The notes under the pieces were generated by a model. The model worked only from the letters and a program-made list of their open reading frames with translations, did no database searches and was not told where the DNA came from. The position numbers were made by a program, and so were the translations under genes. Below are positions 26,950-36,327 of a DNA stretch of 64,000 bases, piece by piece. This stretch comes from JAOUEA01 sp963790335. Lineage in GTDB: Bacteria; Actinomycetota; UBA4738; HRBIN12. The stretch spans positions 140,396-204,395 of the forward strand of contig CAWBOB010000006.1 of NCBI GenBank assembly GCA_963790335.1. Direction: 5' to 3'. How positions within the stretch are numbered: the stretch's first letter is position 1; each line of letters starts with the position of its first letter.

Positions 26950-27583
26950 CGATCAGGGTGTTCCTCGTCGACGACCACGGGCTGTTCCGCTCGGGCGTGC
27001 GTGCTGAGCTCGGTGAAGGGGTCGAGGTCGTGGGTGACGCGGGCACGGTCGCCGACGCGATCGGCGGGATCGTTCAGACGCGTCCCGACGTGGTCGTGCT
27101 CGACGTGCATCTGCCCGATGGAGGCGGCGCGGCCGTCATCGACGGCGTCGCCGGCGAGGGTGTACAGACGCGGTTCCTCGCGCTCTCGGTCTCGGATGCG
27201 GCCGATGATGTCATCGCTGTGATCCGAGCGGGTGCTCGGGGCTACGTGACCAAGACGATCGCGCCGGTGGATCTGAGGGAAGCGATCGGGCGGGTGCACG
27301 GGGGCGACGCCGTGTTCTCTCCTCGGCTCGCCGGCTTCGTGCTGGATGCGTTCGCCGACGTGTTGCCTGCCGGCGCGCTCGATCCCGAGCTCGATCAGCT
27401 CACCCCGCGTGAGCGTGAGGTGCTGCGATTCATCGCGCGTGGCTACGCCTACAAGGAAGCCGCGCGGAGCTGCACATCTCGGCGCGGACGGTCGAGACCC
27501 ACGTCTCGTCGGTGCTGCGCAAGCTGCAGCTCTCGAGTCGCTACGAGCTCACCCGGTGGGCGAGCGATCGCCGGCTGGTGTAG
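26946..27583 (+). CDS. NarL/LuxR-type response regulator, frameshifted
   Basis: The receiver domain has the acidic pair in FLVDDH, the phosphoacceptor in VVVLDVHLPDGGG and the switch lysine in GYVTKTI. The DNA-binding domain starts LTPREREVLRFIARGYAYKEAAR. The frame is lost near 27,467, where CGGAG probably stands for CGGGAG. After correction it reads ELHISARTVETHVSSVLRKL and ends at the TAG at 27581. About 212 residues, the normal length. It overlaps convergent glcE by 35 bp. Confidence 0.87.
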
Positions 27584-28653
27584 CCGACCCCGGTCGCCGC
27601 TCGGCCCATCCCCGGCCCGGCGCGAGGATCCCCGCAGGGTCGAACGCGGCCTTCAGGCGGCGGTGCACGGCGGGCGCGGCGACCCGAGGGGAGCCGAGCC
27701 CGCCGGGACCCCGGATCGCGGGGGCGATGCCGCCTGCGGCTTCCACCCTGGCTCGGACCTCAGCGAGCTCGGCGGCGCCCGAGGCGGCGATCCACGCGAG
27801 GCCGACGGTGGCGAGGGCGGCGTAGCGCTCGAGGCCGGCGAGGGTCGGCCCGAGCTTCGAGGGGACGAGCGCGGCTTCGACGATCGTGCCGGTGTCGGGC
27901 CAGGTCCACCAGGGCGACGACGGGAACGGGTCGGCCTCGTCGCTCACGGGCGCTGCGGCCGGGGCGATGCGGCGCACGCTCTCAGCGAGCTCGTCGACCT
28001 CATCGGGCCATCCTTCGAGCCGCACCTCGACGGTGTCGGGTGTCGCGACCGCGCCGGCCACGAGCGGCACGCCGGCGACGATCGCGGTCGCGAGCGCGAG
28101 ATCGCCCGGTCCGGCGAGCGTGAGAGTTCGCTCGGGCAGGGGGCGCACCTTGAGCGCGACCTGCGTGATCACGCCGAGGGTGCCGAGCGAGCCCGTGATG
28201 AGCCGGTGCAGGTCGTAACCGGTCACGTTCTTCACGGTGCGGGCACCGCTGCGCACGACGCGGCCGTCGCCGGTGACGAGCTCCATCTCGACGACGGTGT
28301 CGCGCAGCGCGCCGACCCTGCAGGCGTCTCGCAGACGACGAGCCCGATGCGATCACGCCACCCACCGTGGCCCCGGGCGGCGCGTCGACGGGCCATTCCT
28401 GCCCGTGCTCGGCGAGCAGCTCGGCGAGGGCCGAGCAGCGCATGCCCGCCTGCACGACGACGAGCATCTCCGCGGGGTCATACGCCGCGATCTGGTCGAG
28501 CTGGGTGGTCCAGAGCTCGGTCTCGACGTCGGCCGCGTTGCCCTTGTCGATGTGGCTGCGCCCGCCGACGACGAGCACGCGACGCCGGTCGGTGCTCGCC
28601 CGGCCGAGCACCTCGGCCACGTCGGCGACCGTGCGCGGGTGGATCAGATCCAC
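27549..28653 (-). CDS. glcE: glycolate oxidase FAD-binding subunit-like protein, frameshifted
   Basis: GlcE is the shorter flavin subunit of glycolate oxidase. The N-terminal FAD-binding part is present (VLVVGGRSHIDKGN, PPGATVGGVIASG), and in the next frame TVKNVTGYDLHRLITGSLGTLGVITQVALKV. The frames join near 28,322 (GCCTGCAGGG). Starting GTG 28653 overlaps the end of glcD by 10 bp and follows GGAGGG. About 367 residues. The alternative name is a generic FAD-linked oxidase. Confidence 0.83.
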
Positions 28654-30114
28654 GAGCCCTCCGGAAGATCCCCCGCATCGGCGGCCGCATCGCCCGAGCC
28701 CGCCGCTGCGAGCGCGAACTCGCCGCATCGGGCGCCGTCGGGCAGCACCTTGCGAGGATTCATGCGGGCGTCGGGGTCGAATGCCTCACGCACGCACGCC
28801 TGCGCAGAGAGATCCTCGGCGGTGAACACGAGTGGCATGAAGTCGCGCTTCTCGAGCCCGATGCCGTGTTCCCCGCTGAGCGCCCCGCCCGCATCGACGC
28901 ACAGCCGGACGACCTCGTCGCTCGCTCGCAGCACCCGCTCGAGCGTGCCGGGGACCGATCGGTCGAACGAGAAGAGGGGGTGCAGGTTGCCGTCGCCGGC
29001 GTGGAAGACGTTCGTGACCACCAGCCCGTGGCGCTCGGCGATCGCGTAGACGCCGCGCATCACGTCGACGAGCGTCGTGCGTGGCACCACGCAGTCGTGC
29101 AGGTGGTAGTGGGGAGCGATCTGCGCGATCGCACCGAAGGCGGACTTGCGACCCTTCCACAACAGGGCTCGTTCGGCGTCGTCGGTGGCCACGCGCACGG
29201 TCGAGACGTCGTTGTGCCGGGCCGCGCCCTCGACCTGCCGGGCCTGTGCCTCGACGCCGGATGCGCGTGCCGTCGACCTCGACGAGCAGCACCGCTGCGG
29301 CGTCGACCGGGTAGCCGGCGTGGGCGAAGCGCTCGACCGCGCGCACGATGCCCTGGTCCATCATCTCGACCGCGGCGGGCACGACGCCGCGGGAGATGAT
29401 CGAGGTCACCGTGGCGGCGCACGCCTCGACGCTGTCGAAGCCGAACAGCATGGTGCGCACGGCGGGAGGCACCGGCACGATGCGCACGCAGACCTGGGTC
29501 ACGACACCGAGGGTTCCCTCGCTGCCGACCACCACCCCGCGCAGGTCGAGGCCGGCGGCCTCGGGTCCCTCGGCGCCGATGCGCTCGAGCGACCCGTCGG
29601 GCATGACCATGTCGAGCGCGAGCACGTGTGCGCTCGTGACGCCGTACGCGAGGCAGTGCGGTCCGCCAGCGTTCGTGCTCACGTTGCCGCCGATCGACGA
29701 CGTCTGCTGGCTCGATGGGTCGGGTGCGAAGGTGAACCCGGCCCGGCGCAGATGGTTCGCGAGATCGAGGTTGGGCACGCCCGGCTCGACCCACGCGAGG
29801 CGGTCCTCGGGCCGCACCTCGACGATGCGGGTCATGCGGGCGGTGGTCACGACGAGGGCATCGCCCATGGGGGTCGCCCCGCCGGCGAGCCCGGTGCCGC
29901 TTCCCCTGGGCACGATGGCGAGGTCGTGCGCGACGGCGATGCGCACGCAGGCCTGCACCTGCTCGGTCGTGGTCGGCAGCGCGACGAGCGCGCAACCGCC
30001 CTCGACCATCGAGGCGTCGCGAGCGTAGAGGCGGCGTGCGAGGGGGTCGTCGAGCACCGCGCCGGGGCCGAGCGCATCGGCGAGCTCGCGGCGCGCTGCG
30101 TCGACGTCGGCCAT
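28644..30114 (-). CDS. glcD: glycolate oxidase subunit GlcD-like FAD-linked oxidase, frameshifted
   Basis: This flavoprotein oxidises glycolate or D-lactate-type 2-hydroxy acids. The FAD-binding PCMH domain is complete (AIVPRGSGTGLAGGATPMGDALV, SIGGNVSTNAGGPHCLAYGVT, VGSEGTLGVVTQV). The C-terminal domain in the next frame has VFHAGDGNLHPLFSFD and GGALSGEHGIGLEKRDFM. The shift is near 29,266. About 489 residues. Transcribed glcD then glcE, with glcF about 7 kb further on. Confidence 0.88.
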
Positions 30115-30136
30115 GGTCGCAGGCTACCGTTCGGCC

Positions 30137-30571
30137 GTGGGTGCATGGGCGGAGCTCGAGATCCAGCGACCTGAGCTCGCCGCATTCGGTCGGGAGCGGT
30201 TCGAGGGCAGGGTCGTGTTCCACGCGACGATCAGGCGCGACGGCGCGCCCCGCCTGCACCCGGTCTCGCCGTGGTTCGGCGCCGGCCTGCTGCTCGTGGC
30301 GTTCCGCGCGCGCAGCCCGAAGAACGACGAGGTCGCGCTCGACGGGCGCTACGCGATGCACTCGGCGATCGATCCGGCCGATCACGAGGGTGAGGCCGGC
30401 GAGTTCCTCGCACGTGGATGGATGGAGCGCGTGTCCGACGACCATCCGGGCGTGATCGCTCGCCCGTACCAGGCGCCCTACGAGCTCGCGCACTATGCGT
30501 GCTCGGTCGAGGAGGTTGTCGCGACCACCTACGACGGCGAACGACCGATCTACCGGCGTTGGACGGGCTAG
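30137..30571 (+). CDS. pyridoxamine 5'-phosphate oxidase-like (PPOX) protein
   Basis: A 144-residue split-barrel protein: FEGRVVFHATIRRDGAPRLHPVSPWFGAGLLLVAFRARSPK matches the PPOX fold entry. GTG 30137 is preferred because a TACCGT box ends 6 nt before it (leaderless pattern) and because an ATG at 30113 would collide with the divergent glcD start. Cofactor and substrate are not visible. Confidence 0.75.
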   Translation: MGAWAELEIQRPELAAFGRERFEGRVVFHATIRRDGAPRLHPVSPWFGAGLLLVAFRARSPKNDEVALDGRYAMHSAIDPADHEGEAGEFLARGWMERVSDDHPGVIARPYQAPYELAHYACSVEEVVATTYDGERPIYRRWTG

Positions 30572-30602
30572 GGCCCGGCGGCGCGACGGGCCGGCGAGGC
30601 CT

Positions 30603-30953
30603 TCAGGCGACGCGCCCGGGTGATCCGTCGCCGGCGCTGAACGGCAGCCCCTGGGCCGCCCAGGCTTCCATGCCGCCCGCGACGTTGTAGGCCTCGAAAC
30701 CCCGGGCCTGCAGCATCATCGTGGCGAGCTCGCTGCGGTTGCCGGTGCGACAGATCACCGCGACGGGCATGTCGTGGTCGAGGTCGGATCCTGCGCCCGC
30801 CATGATCGAGTTGAGCGGCAGGTAGATGGCGCCCTCGACGCGGCCGGCTTCCCACTCGTAGAGCTCGCGGCAGTCGACCAGCTGGATCTCGGCCAGTCGG
30901 TCGTGCACCGCACGCACGTCGGTGAGGTCGTCGTTCGTCGTCTGCTCGCTCAT
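30603..30953 (-). CDS. single-domain rhodanese-like protein
   Basis: A 116-residue sulfurtransferase-type protein with the entry motif LAEIQLVDCRELYEWEAGRVEGAIYLPL and the active-site loop CRTGNRS (catalytic Cys). Rhodaneses move persulfide sulfur. It is complete and alone in its unit; a role in metal or sulfur metabolism is not deducible. Confidence 0.9.
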   Translation of the reverse strand: MSEQTTNDDLTDVRAVHDRLAEIQLVDCRELYEWEAGRVEGAIYLPLNSIMAGAGSDLDHDMPVAVICRTGNRSELATMMLQARGFEAYNVAGGMEAWAAQGLPFSAGDGSPGRVA

Positions 30954-30993
30954 GGGCCGGAACGCGATGCTACCAGTGGCCCGTGAACGCCCG

Positions 30994-31506
30994 TCAGGCG
31001 AGGGCCGCTCGGAACACCTCCAGGTCGCGCTCGGAGAAGAGCACGAACCGAGCCTCCACGACCGCGGTCTCCGCGCTCGCCACCGCTCCGAGTGCGATCG
31101 GAGCGGCCTCGTCGATCGGATAGCCGTAGACGCCGGTCGAGATCGCCGGGAACGCGACCGTGCTGGCCCCCAGCTCGTCGGCGACCCGCAGCACCGACCG
31201 GTGGCAGCGCTCGAGCAGCTCCGCGTCGCCCGTCCCGCCTGAATACACCGGACCCGCCGTGTGGATGATCCAGCGAGCGTCGAGCTCGCCGGCGATCGTG
31301 GCGACCGCGTCGCCGGTCGGCAAGGGCATGCGTCCGCGCTCCCGGATCACACGCTCACGGTCGGCGAGGGCCTCGCCTCCGGCGGCGCGCGTGATCGCGC
31401 CGTCGACCCCGCCACCCGCGCGGAGCGACGTGTTCGCGGCATTCACGATCGCGTCGACCGACTCGGTCGTGATGTCTCCAAGCACGAGCACGATGCGCGG
31501 CGGCAC
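30994..31506 (-). CDS. macro-domain protein (ADP-ribose/O-acetyl-ADP-ribose binding)
   Basis: This 170-residue protein has both ligand loops of the MacroD type: DAIVNAANTSLRAGGGVDGAI and the C-terminal FPAISTGVYGYPIDEAA; WIIHTAGPVYSGG lies between them. Such enzymes remove ADP-ribose from proteins or hydrolyse O-acetyl-ADP-ribose. The GTG at 31506 is chosen at the start of the fold (PPRIVLVLGDITTE). Confidence 0.92.
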   Translation of the reverse strand: MPPRIVLVLGDITTESVDAIVNAANTSLRAGGGVDGAITRAAGGEALADRERVIRERGRMPLPTGDAVATIAGELDARWIIHTAGPVYSGGTGDAELLERCHRSVLRVADELGASTVAFPAISTGVYGYPIDEAAPIALGAVASAETAVVEARFVLFSERDLEVFRAALA

Positions 31507-31571
31507 GAGGTCATCGTACGCGCGGGCGCCTCCGCGCACCTGGGCGACGCCGTCGGTAGGCTCGATCCCCA

Positions 31572-32508
31572 GTGGACCTCGACCTGCTCGTGCTCGGCGA
31601 CGCGAACCCCGACCTCGTGCTGCGCGGCGGCGATGTCGTGCCCGTGTTCGGCCAGGCCGAGCGTCTCGTCGACGAGGCCAGCCTCACCCTCGGCGGCTCG
31701 GGCGCGATCATGGCGTGCGGAGCCGCGCGACTCGGCCTGCGGGTCGCGTTCGCCGGGGTGATCGGCGACGACCTGTTCGGATCGTTCGTGCGCGACGGGC
31801 TGACCGGCCGAGGTGTCGACGTCGGCGGGTTGATGGTCGATCCTGATCGCCCGACCGGTCTCAGCGTCGTGTTCTCGACCGCCGAGGACCGGGCGATACT
31901 CACGTCACTCGGCACGATCGCGGAGCTGCGTGCGTCGCGCGTCGATCCGGAGCTGCTGCGCCGGGCCCGTCATGTGCACGTGAGCTCCTACTTCCTGCAG
32001 ACCGCGCTCGCGCCCGAGCTGCCGGGGCTGCTCGACGCCGCGCGGGCCGGAGGCGCCACCACGTCGGTCGATCCGAATTGGGATCCGAGCGGAGGGTGGG
32101 ACTCGGGCCTTCAGGCGCTGCTTCCCGCGATCGACGTGCTGTTGCCGAACGAGACCGAGGCGACGCTGCTCGCGCACACCTCGGACCTCGACGCCGCGAT
32201 CGCGGCCCTGCGCAGCCGTGGGCCGTTGGTCGCGGTCAAGGCCGGCGCGCGCGGAGCCATCGCTTCCGGTCCCGGCGAGCTCGTCCGCGTCGCGGCGGTC
32301 TCGGTCGACGTGGTCGATACCACGGGCGCCGGCGATTCGTTCGACGCCGGCTTCGTGGCCGCCATGCTGGCGGGGGAGCCGCTCGAGCGGTGCCTGCGGC
32401 TCGCGAACGTCTGCGGCGCGCTGTCGACCCGTGCCGTCGGAGGGGTCGACGCCCAGCCCACCATGCAGGAAGCGCCTCGACGCCGTGGAACGGGGGAGCG
32501 CAGCGTGA
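31572..32508 (+). CDS. PfkB-family sugar/nucleoside kinase, frameshifted near its end
   Basis: This carbohydrate kinase of about 311 residues has the N-terminal GGSGAIMACGAARLGLRVAFAGVIGDD and the catalytic DTTGAGDSFDAGFVAAML. A shift near 32,475 (GCGCCTCG; one C too many) hides its natural end LDAVERGSAA-stop. Without correction the frame runs straight into the next kinase and looks like a fusion. A TAGGCT box ends 9 nt before the GTG. The substrate is open (ribokinase/adenosine-kinase branch). Confidence 0.85.
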
Positions 32509-33443
32509 TCGTCTGCCTCGCCGCGAACCCCTCGGTCGACAAGCTCTTCGAGATCCCGCGGTTGGTGCGGGGCGAGATCCATCGCCCCGACGGGTTCGTC
32601 CAGGTGCCGGGAGGCAAGGGGCTGAACGCCGTGCGTGCGGCGCACGCGCTCGGGGCGAAGGCGACCGCGGTGGCGTTGCTCCGCGGTCACACCGGCAAGT
32701 GGATCCTGGAGATGCTCGGCGCCGAGGGGGTGCCTGTCCGCGCCGTCTGGACGCATGGAGAGAACAGGTCGTCGCTCTCGGTCGCCGACGGCGAGACCGG
32801 AGGGCTCACCGAGTTCTACGAGCACGGTGCCGGGGTACCCCCGTCGGCCTGGGTCGAGCTGCTGCACGCGGTGGAGTCCACGTGGGTACCCGGCGGGTGG
32901 CTCACGATCAGCGGTTCGACGCCCGTGGGCGCCCCCGACAGCGGCTACCGCGACCTCGTCCGAGACGCGCGTGTGGAAGGCGTGCGCGTGGCACTCGACG
33001 CCGAAGGCGAGCGACTCCGGCTCGCCCTCGAGGCGAGGCCCGACGTGGTGAAGGTGAACGCCTCCGAGGCGAGCGGCTTGCTCGGCGTGCCGACGTCCAG
33101 GCGTGACGATGCGCTCGCCGCGGCCGCGAAGCTCCGCGACCTCGCCGGGGGCGACGGCCACGCAGGGGTCGTGACGCGCGGAGCCGAGGGCGTGGTGCTT
33201 GCCGCACCCGACGGCTCGATGCACGAAGGGCGGCTCTACGTGCGCGGCCGCTACCCGGTGGGCAGCGGTGACTCGTTCCTCGCGGGGCTCGTCACCGCGC
33301 TCGACCGGGGCGACGACTGGCAGGGCTGCCTGCGGCTCGGGCTCGGCGCCGCGACCGCCAACGCCGAGATGCCGGGGGCCGGCAAGCTCGACCCCGCGCG
33401 AGCCGCCGCGCTCGCCGGCCAGGCGGACGTGCGGCTGGCCTGA
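32505..33443 (+). CDS. PfkB-family kinase, 1-phosphofructokinase-like
   Basis: This 312-residue kinase starts with GTG inside GTGA at the corrected stop of the previous kinase. The N-terminal VIVCLAANPSVDKLFEI and the VPGGKGLNAVRAAHALG loop are typical of the FruK/LacC branch, which phosphorylates sugar phosphates. The anion hole reads GSGDSFLAG. MFS and phosphotransferase-like genes follow closely, so 31572-35588 may be a sugar uptake and activation operon. Confidence 0.85.
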   Translation: MIVCLAANPSVDKLFEIPRLVRGEIHRPDGFVQVPGGKGLNAVRAAHALGAKATAVALLRGHTGKWILEMLGAEGVPVRAVWTHGENRSSLSVADGETGGLTEFYEHGAGVPPSAWVELLHAVESTWVPGGWLTISGSTPVGAPDSGYRDLVRDARVEGVRVALDAEGERLRLALEARPDVVKVNASEASGLLGVPTSRRDDALAAAAKLRDLAGGDGHAGVVTRGAEGVVLAAPDGSMHEGRLYVRGRYPVGSGDSFLAGLVTALDRGDDWQGCLRLGLGAATANAEMPGAGKLDPARAAALAGQADVRLA

Positions 33444-33444
33444 C

Positions 33445-34692
33445 GTGGCGCGCGCGAGCACCCGCGAGTTGCGTCCCGACGCCGCGGTGCGCGGACTCTT
33501 CCTCGCGTTCGGATTCGTGATCGCGGCGTTCTTCCCGTTCCTCGCGCTCTACCTCGACGGCAAGGGCCTCGGGGGAAGCGAGATCGGGCTCGTGATCGCG
33601 ATCATGGCGGTGGCGCGCATCCTGCTGAACCCGCTGTGGGGACACCTCGCCGATGCCACCCTCGGTCGCCGGACCTGCCTCCAGATCGGCGCGTTCGCTT
33701 CGGGATGCTTCGGCCTCGTGCTCGGCGCCGCCGACGGCGTCGTCGCGATCGCGGTGGCCGGGTTCCTGCTCGCCGCCGCCATGGTGAGCACGGGGCCGAA
33801 CATCGACGCGATCACGCTCGAGCATCTCGGCGCCGACCGCATGAGCGACTACGGCAAGATCCGATCCTGGGAGAGCCTCACCTACGCCATCGGCTGCCTC
33901 ACCCTCGGCTGGGTCTTCCAGGTGGGCGGCGTCGGGTGGGCGATGCCGGCCTACGCCGGCGCGAGCCTGCTCGTGTTCGCCTGGTCGTTCACGGTGCCCC
34001 GCGACACGCCGCGTCACGAGGCCGCGACCAAGGGAAGCAAGCTCGGCACGGTCGGCGCCGTCTTCCACGAGGCGCCGAGGTTCTGGCGCTTCCTGGTGGC
34101 GGTGTTCCTCGTCTGGACGGGGTTCAACGCCGCGTGGAACTTCATCGCGTTGAAGATCGCGAGCGAGGGCGGCGGGCCCTTGCTCGTGGGCATCGGCACC
34201 GCGGCCGGAGGACTCGTCGAGGTCGCGATGATGCGATCGAGCGCACGGTTGCAGGCGAGGTTCGGCGCCCGCCGCGTGTACGCGCTGGGCTGCGCGGTCT
34301 ACGCCCTCGGGTTCCTGTTGTGGGGATCGATCTCGAACCCGACGATCGTGTCGCTGCTCACGGTGCTCGAAGGCATGGCGTTCAGCATGCTGTTCACGAC
34401 GAGCGTGGTCGTCGTCGGGCGCCTGCTCCCTTCGACGCTCTACTCGACCGGCAACTCGGTCGCCCAGATGGTGGGGTTCGGCCTCGGACCGATCATCGGT
34501 GCGGGTGTCGGCGGCTACGTGTACGAGACGGCCGGGCCGATGACCCTGTACGCGGGTGCCTCGGCGCTCGCGCTCGCCGGCGGCATCGTCGCGTGGTTCG
34601 CGCTGCGCGGTCCGGAGCTCGACGCGCCGGTGACCGCCGACGACGATATGCCCGCCGACGCCGTGCTCGCCCCGCCGGAGCCGCTCGGATGA
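33445..34692 (+). CDS. MFS transporter
   Basis: A 415-residue protein with twelve predicted helices. The loop 2-3 motif NPLWGHLADATLGRR and the mid-protein SDYGKIRSWESLTYAIGCL resemble the LacY/nucleoside-symporter-like (PPP, 3-phenylpropionate) MFS branch. The GTG start lies 1 nt after the kinase stop, and the stop overlaps the next gene by ATGA. It presumably supplies a substrate for the kinases. Confidence 0.88.
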   Translation: MARASTRELRPDAAVRGLFLAFGFVIAAFFPFLALYLDGKGLGGSEIGLVIAIMAVARILLNPLWGHLADATLGRRTCLQIGAFASGCFGLVLGAADGVVAIAVAGFLLAAAMVSTGPNIDAITLEHLGADRMSDYGKIRSWESLTYAIGCLTLGWVFQVGGVGWAMPAYAGASLLVFAWSFTVPRDTPRHEAATKGSKLGTVGAVFHEAPRFWRFLVAVFLVWTGFNAAWNFIALKIASEGGGPLLVGIGTAAGGLVEVAMMRSSARLQARFGARRVYALGCAVYALGFLLWGSISNPTIVSLLTVLEGMAFSMLFTTSVVVVGRLLPSTLYSTGNSVAQMVGFGLGPIIGAGVGGYVYETAGPMTLYAGASALALAGGIVAWFALRGPELDAPVTADDDMPADAVLAPPEPLG

Positions 34693-35588
34693 ACGCCGGT
34701 CCCGGCGGCGACCCCTCGTCTGCGGCCTCGGCCGAGGCAGATCGCGAGCTCGTCGCGAGGCTCTTCCCCACGCTGGGCCTGGATCCGTTCGAGCCGGTGG
34801 TGGGCGGTTGGACGTGCGCGACGTACCTCGCCGGCGGTTCCTGGATCCTGCAGCTTCCCCGCTCGCCGTACGCCGAGGTACGCCTGCGCCGGCAGATCGA
34901 GCTGCTGCCCGAGCTCGCGCGCGAGGTGTCGTCGACGGTGCCCGTGCCAGAGCTGGTCTCGCTCGACCCGGTGTGCATGGTCTACCGAGCGATCGAGGGT
35001 GTGCGGTGCGACGCGGCAACGGCCGACGGCATGTGGCCGGAGCGGCTCGGCAGGTTCTGCTACGACCTGCACATGACGCCTCCGGAGTTCCTCGGCATGC
35101 GAGCGACGACCGCCACAGCCGTGCGCGACAACCGCCTCGAGGAGTGGTCCCGGCTCCGCGAGGCGGCCGAGCCGCACCTGGCCCCCGGCGAGGTCGGCGC
35201 GACGTCGAGCGCGATCGAGGCCATCGTCGCCGACCCCACCGTTTGGAGCTTCGCCCCCTGCGTGACCCACGGCGATCTCGTTCCTGAGCACGTGCTCGTG
35301 TCGCCCTCGGGCGATCTCGCCGGCGTGCTCGACTGGGAAGAGGTCGGCATGGACGATCCTGCCCGCGACTTCGCCTGGTTCCTGCACGGCGCGCCGCCGC
35401 AGGGCGAACGGATGCTGGCCGCCTACGGGGGCGCGCCCGACGCCGGCTTCATGCGGCGGGCCGCGCTCTGGTTCGTGCTGATGCCGCTGCATGAGCTGCG
35501 GCACGGCCTCGAGTCAGGGCGACCCGAGCTCGTCGCCTCCGGGGCCGGCACCTTCGTCGAGCGTCTCGGCGCGGTTCGAGGGCTGTGA
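34689..35588 (+). CDS. APH-family phosphotransferase-like protein
   Basis: This 299-residue protein has the aminoglycoside/homoserine-kinase fold: the Brenner-type loop is THGDLVPEHVLV, where the usual Asn is replaced by His, followed by GVLDWEEVGMDDPARDFAWFL with the metal-binding Asp. It is coupled to the MFS gene by ATGA overlap. It is probably a small-molecule kinase rather than a resistance enzyme, but the substrate is unknown. Confidence 0.82.
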   Translation: MNAGPGGDPSSAASAEADRELVARLFPTLGLDPFEPVVGGWTCATYLAGGSWILQLPRSPYAEVRLRRQIELLPELAREVSSTVPVPELVSLDPVCMVYRAIEGVRCDAATADGMWPERLGRFCYDLHMTPPEFLGMRATTATAVRDNRLEEWSRLREAAEPHLAPGEVGATSSAIEAIVADPTVWSFAPCVTHGDLVPEHVLVSPSGDLAGVLDWEEVGMDDPARDFAWFLHGAPPQGERMLAAYGGAPDAGFMRRAALWFVLMPLHELRHGLESGRPELVASGAGTFVERLGAVRGL

Positions 35589-35605
35589 CCTGCGCGTTTG
35601 CAGGT
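35588..35605 (+). terminator. hairpin after the APH-like gene
   Basis: ACCTGC (35588-35593) pairs with GCAGGT (35600-35605) around a 6-nt loop directly after the stop codon. It has no U-run. Confidence 0.4.
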
Positions 35606-35677
35606 GTGAACCCCCGCCGGGACGATGAAGGGCCCAGCGATCCGTCCGGGGACGAGCCATCAAGATCAGGAGGCGCC

Positions 35678-36046
35678 ATGGGGGACCAGGCCAAGGACCA
35701 CGGCATGCTCGACAAAGCCAAGGACAGCGCGAGCGAGCTGGCCGGCAAGGCCGCCGGCACCGCGAGCGACCTGGCCGGCAAGGCCGCCGAGACGGCGAGC
35801 GGGCTCGTCGACAAGGCCGAGCCGTTGATCGACAAGGCGAAGGAGGCCACCGGCGACCTCTCGTCGAAGGCCGAGCCCGTGCTCGACAAGGCCCGTGAGA
35901 CGGCCAGCGAGCTGGTCGAGAAGGCGCAGCCGATGGTGGACAAGGCGGTCGAGGCGGGGAGCGATCTGCTCGACAAGGCGCGGGACCTGCTGAACAGGGA
36001 GTCGAAGCCCGAGAGCGGAAGCGGCGACGCCTCCGCCGAGGACTGA
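35678..36046 (+). CDS. LEA-like amphipathic helical repeat protein
   Basis: A 122-residue protein rich in Ala, Lys, Asp and Glu, built from repeated 11- to 18-residue helical units (DKAKDSASELAGKAAG, DLAGKAAETASGLVDKAE, DKARETASELVEKAQ). The LAGKAA-coding unit is nearly identical at DNA level in its two copies. There is no signal peptide or TM helix. The composition resembles late-embryogenesis-abundant and CsbD/YtxH-like stress proteins that coat membranes or proteins during desiccation. AGGAGG precedes the ATG. Confidence 0.72.
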   Translation: MGDQAKDHGMLDKAKDSASELAGKAAGTASDLAGKAAETASGLVDKAEPLIDKAKEATGDLSSKAEPVLDKARETASELVEKAQPMVDKAVEAGSDLLDKARDLLNRESKPESGSGDASAED

Positions 36047-36068
36047 CGACACGAGCGAGGGAGCCGTC

Positions 36069-36302
36069 GTGGTCAACGCGTACATCCTGATCCAGACCGA
36101 GGTGGGCAAGGCCGGGCAGGTGACCGAGCAGATCCGCGGCATCGAAGGGGTCGTCGCGGTCGACCCCGTCACCGGGCCGTACGACGTGGTAGCCCGGGCC
36201 GAGGCCGCCGATCTCGACCAGCTCGCGAAGAGCACCGTGATGCCGATGCAGGAGCTCGAGGGCATCACGCGCACGCTCACCTGCCCCGTGCTGCTGCTGT
36301 GA
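36069..36302 (+). CDS. stand-alone Lrp/AsnC ligand-binding (RAM) domain protein
   Basis: A 77-residue protein matching only the effector-binding domain of Lrp/AsnC regulators: NAYILIQTEVGKAGQVTEQIRGIEGVVAVDPVTGPYDVVARAEA. The helix-turn-helix part is absent and there is no room for it upstream, so this is a true short form. Such proteins bind amino acids or modify full-length Lrp oligomers. It begins with GTG 22 nt after the LEA-like gene. Confidence 0.88.
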   Translation: MVNAYILIQTEVGKAGQVTEQIRGIEGVVAVDPVTGPYDVVARAEAADLDQLAKSTVMPMQELEGITRTLTCPVLLL

Positions 36303-36327
36303 GGCTCGCCCGCACGGCGCGGCCGCG

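Noticed and set aside
26946..29399. Very long open frame from the response regulator through the antisense of glcE and glcD
   Set aside because: After about 27,467 the translation is Arg/Ser-rich and antisense to clear glc genes. It results from the frameshift in the regulator.
31572..33443. Bifunctional two-domain PfkB kinase
   Set aside because: A one-base correction yields two normal kinases with a GTGA overlap, which is far more likely.
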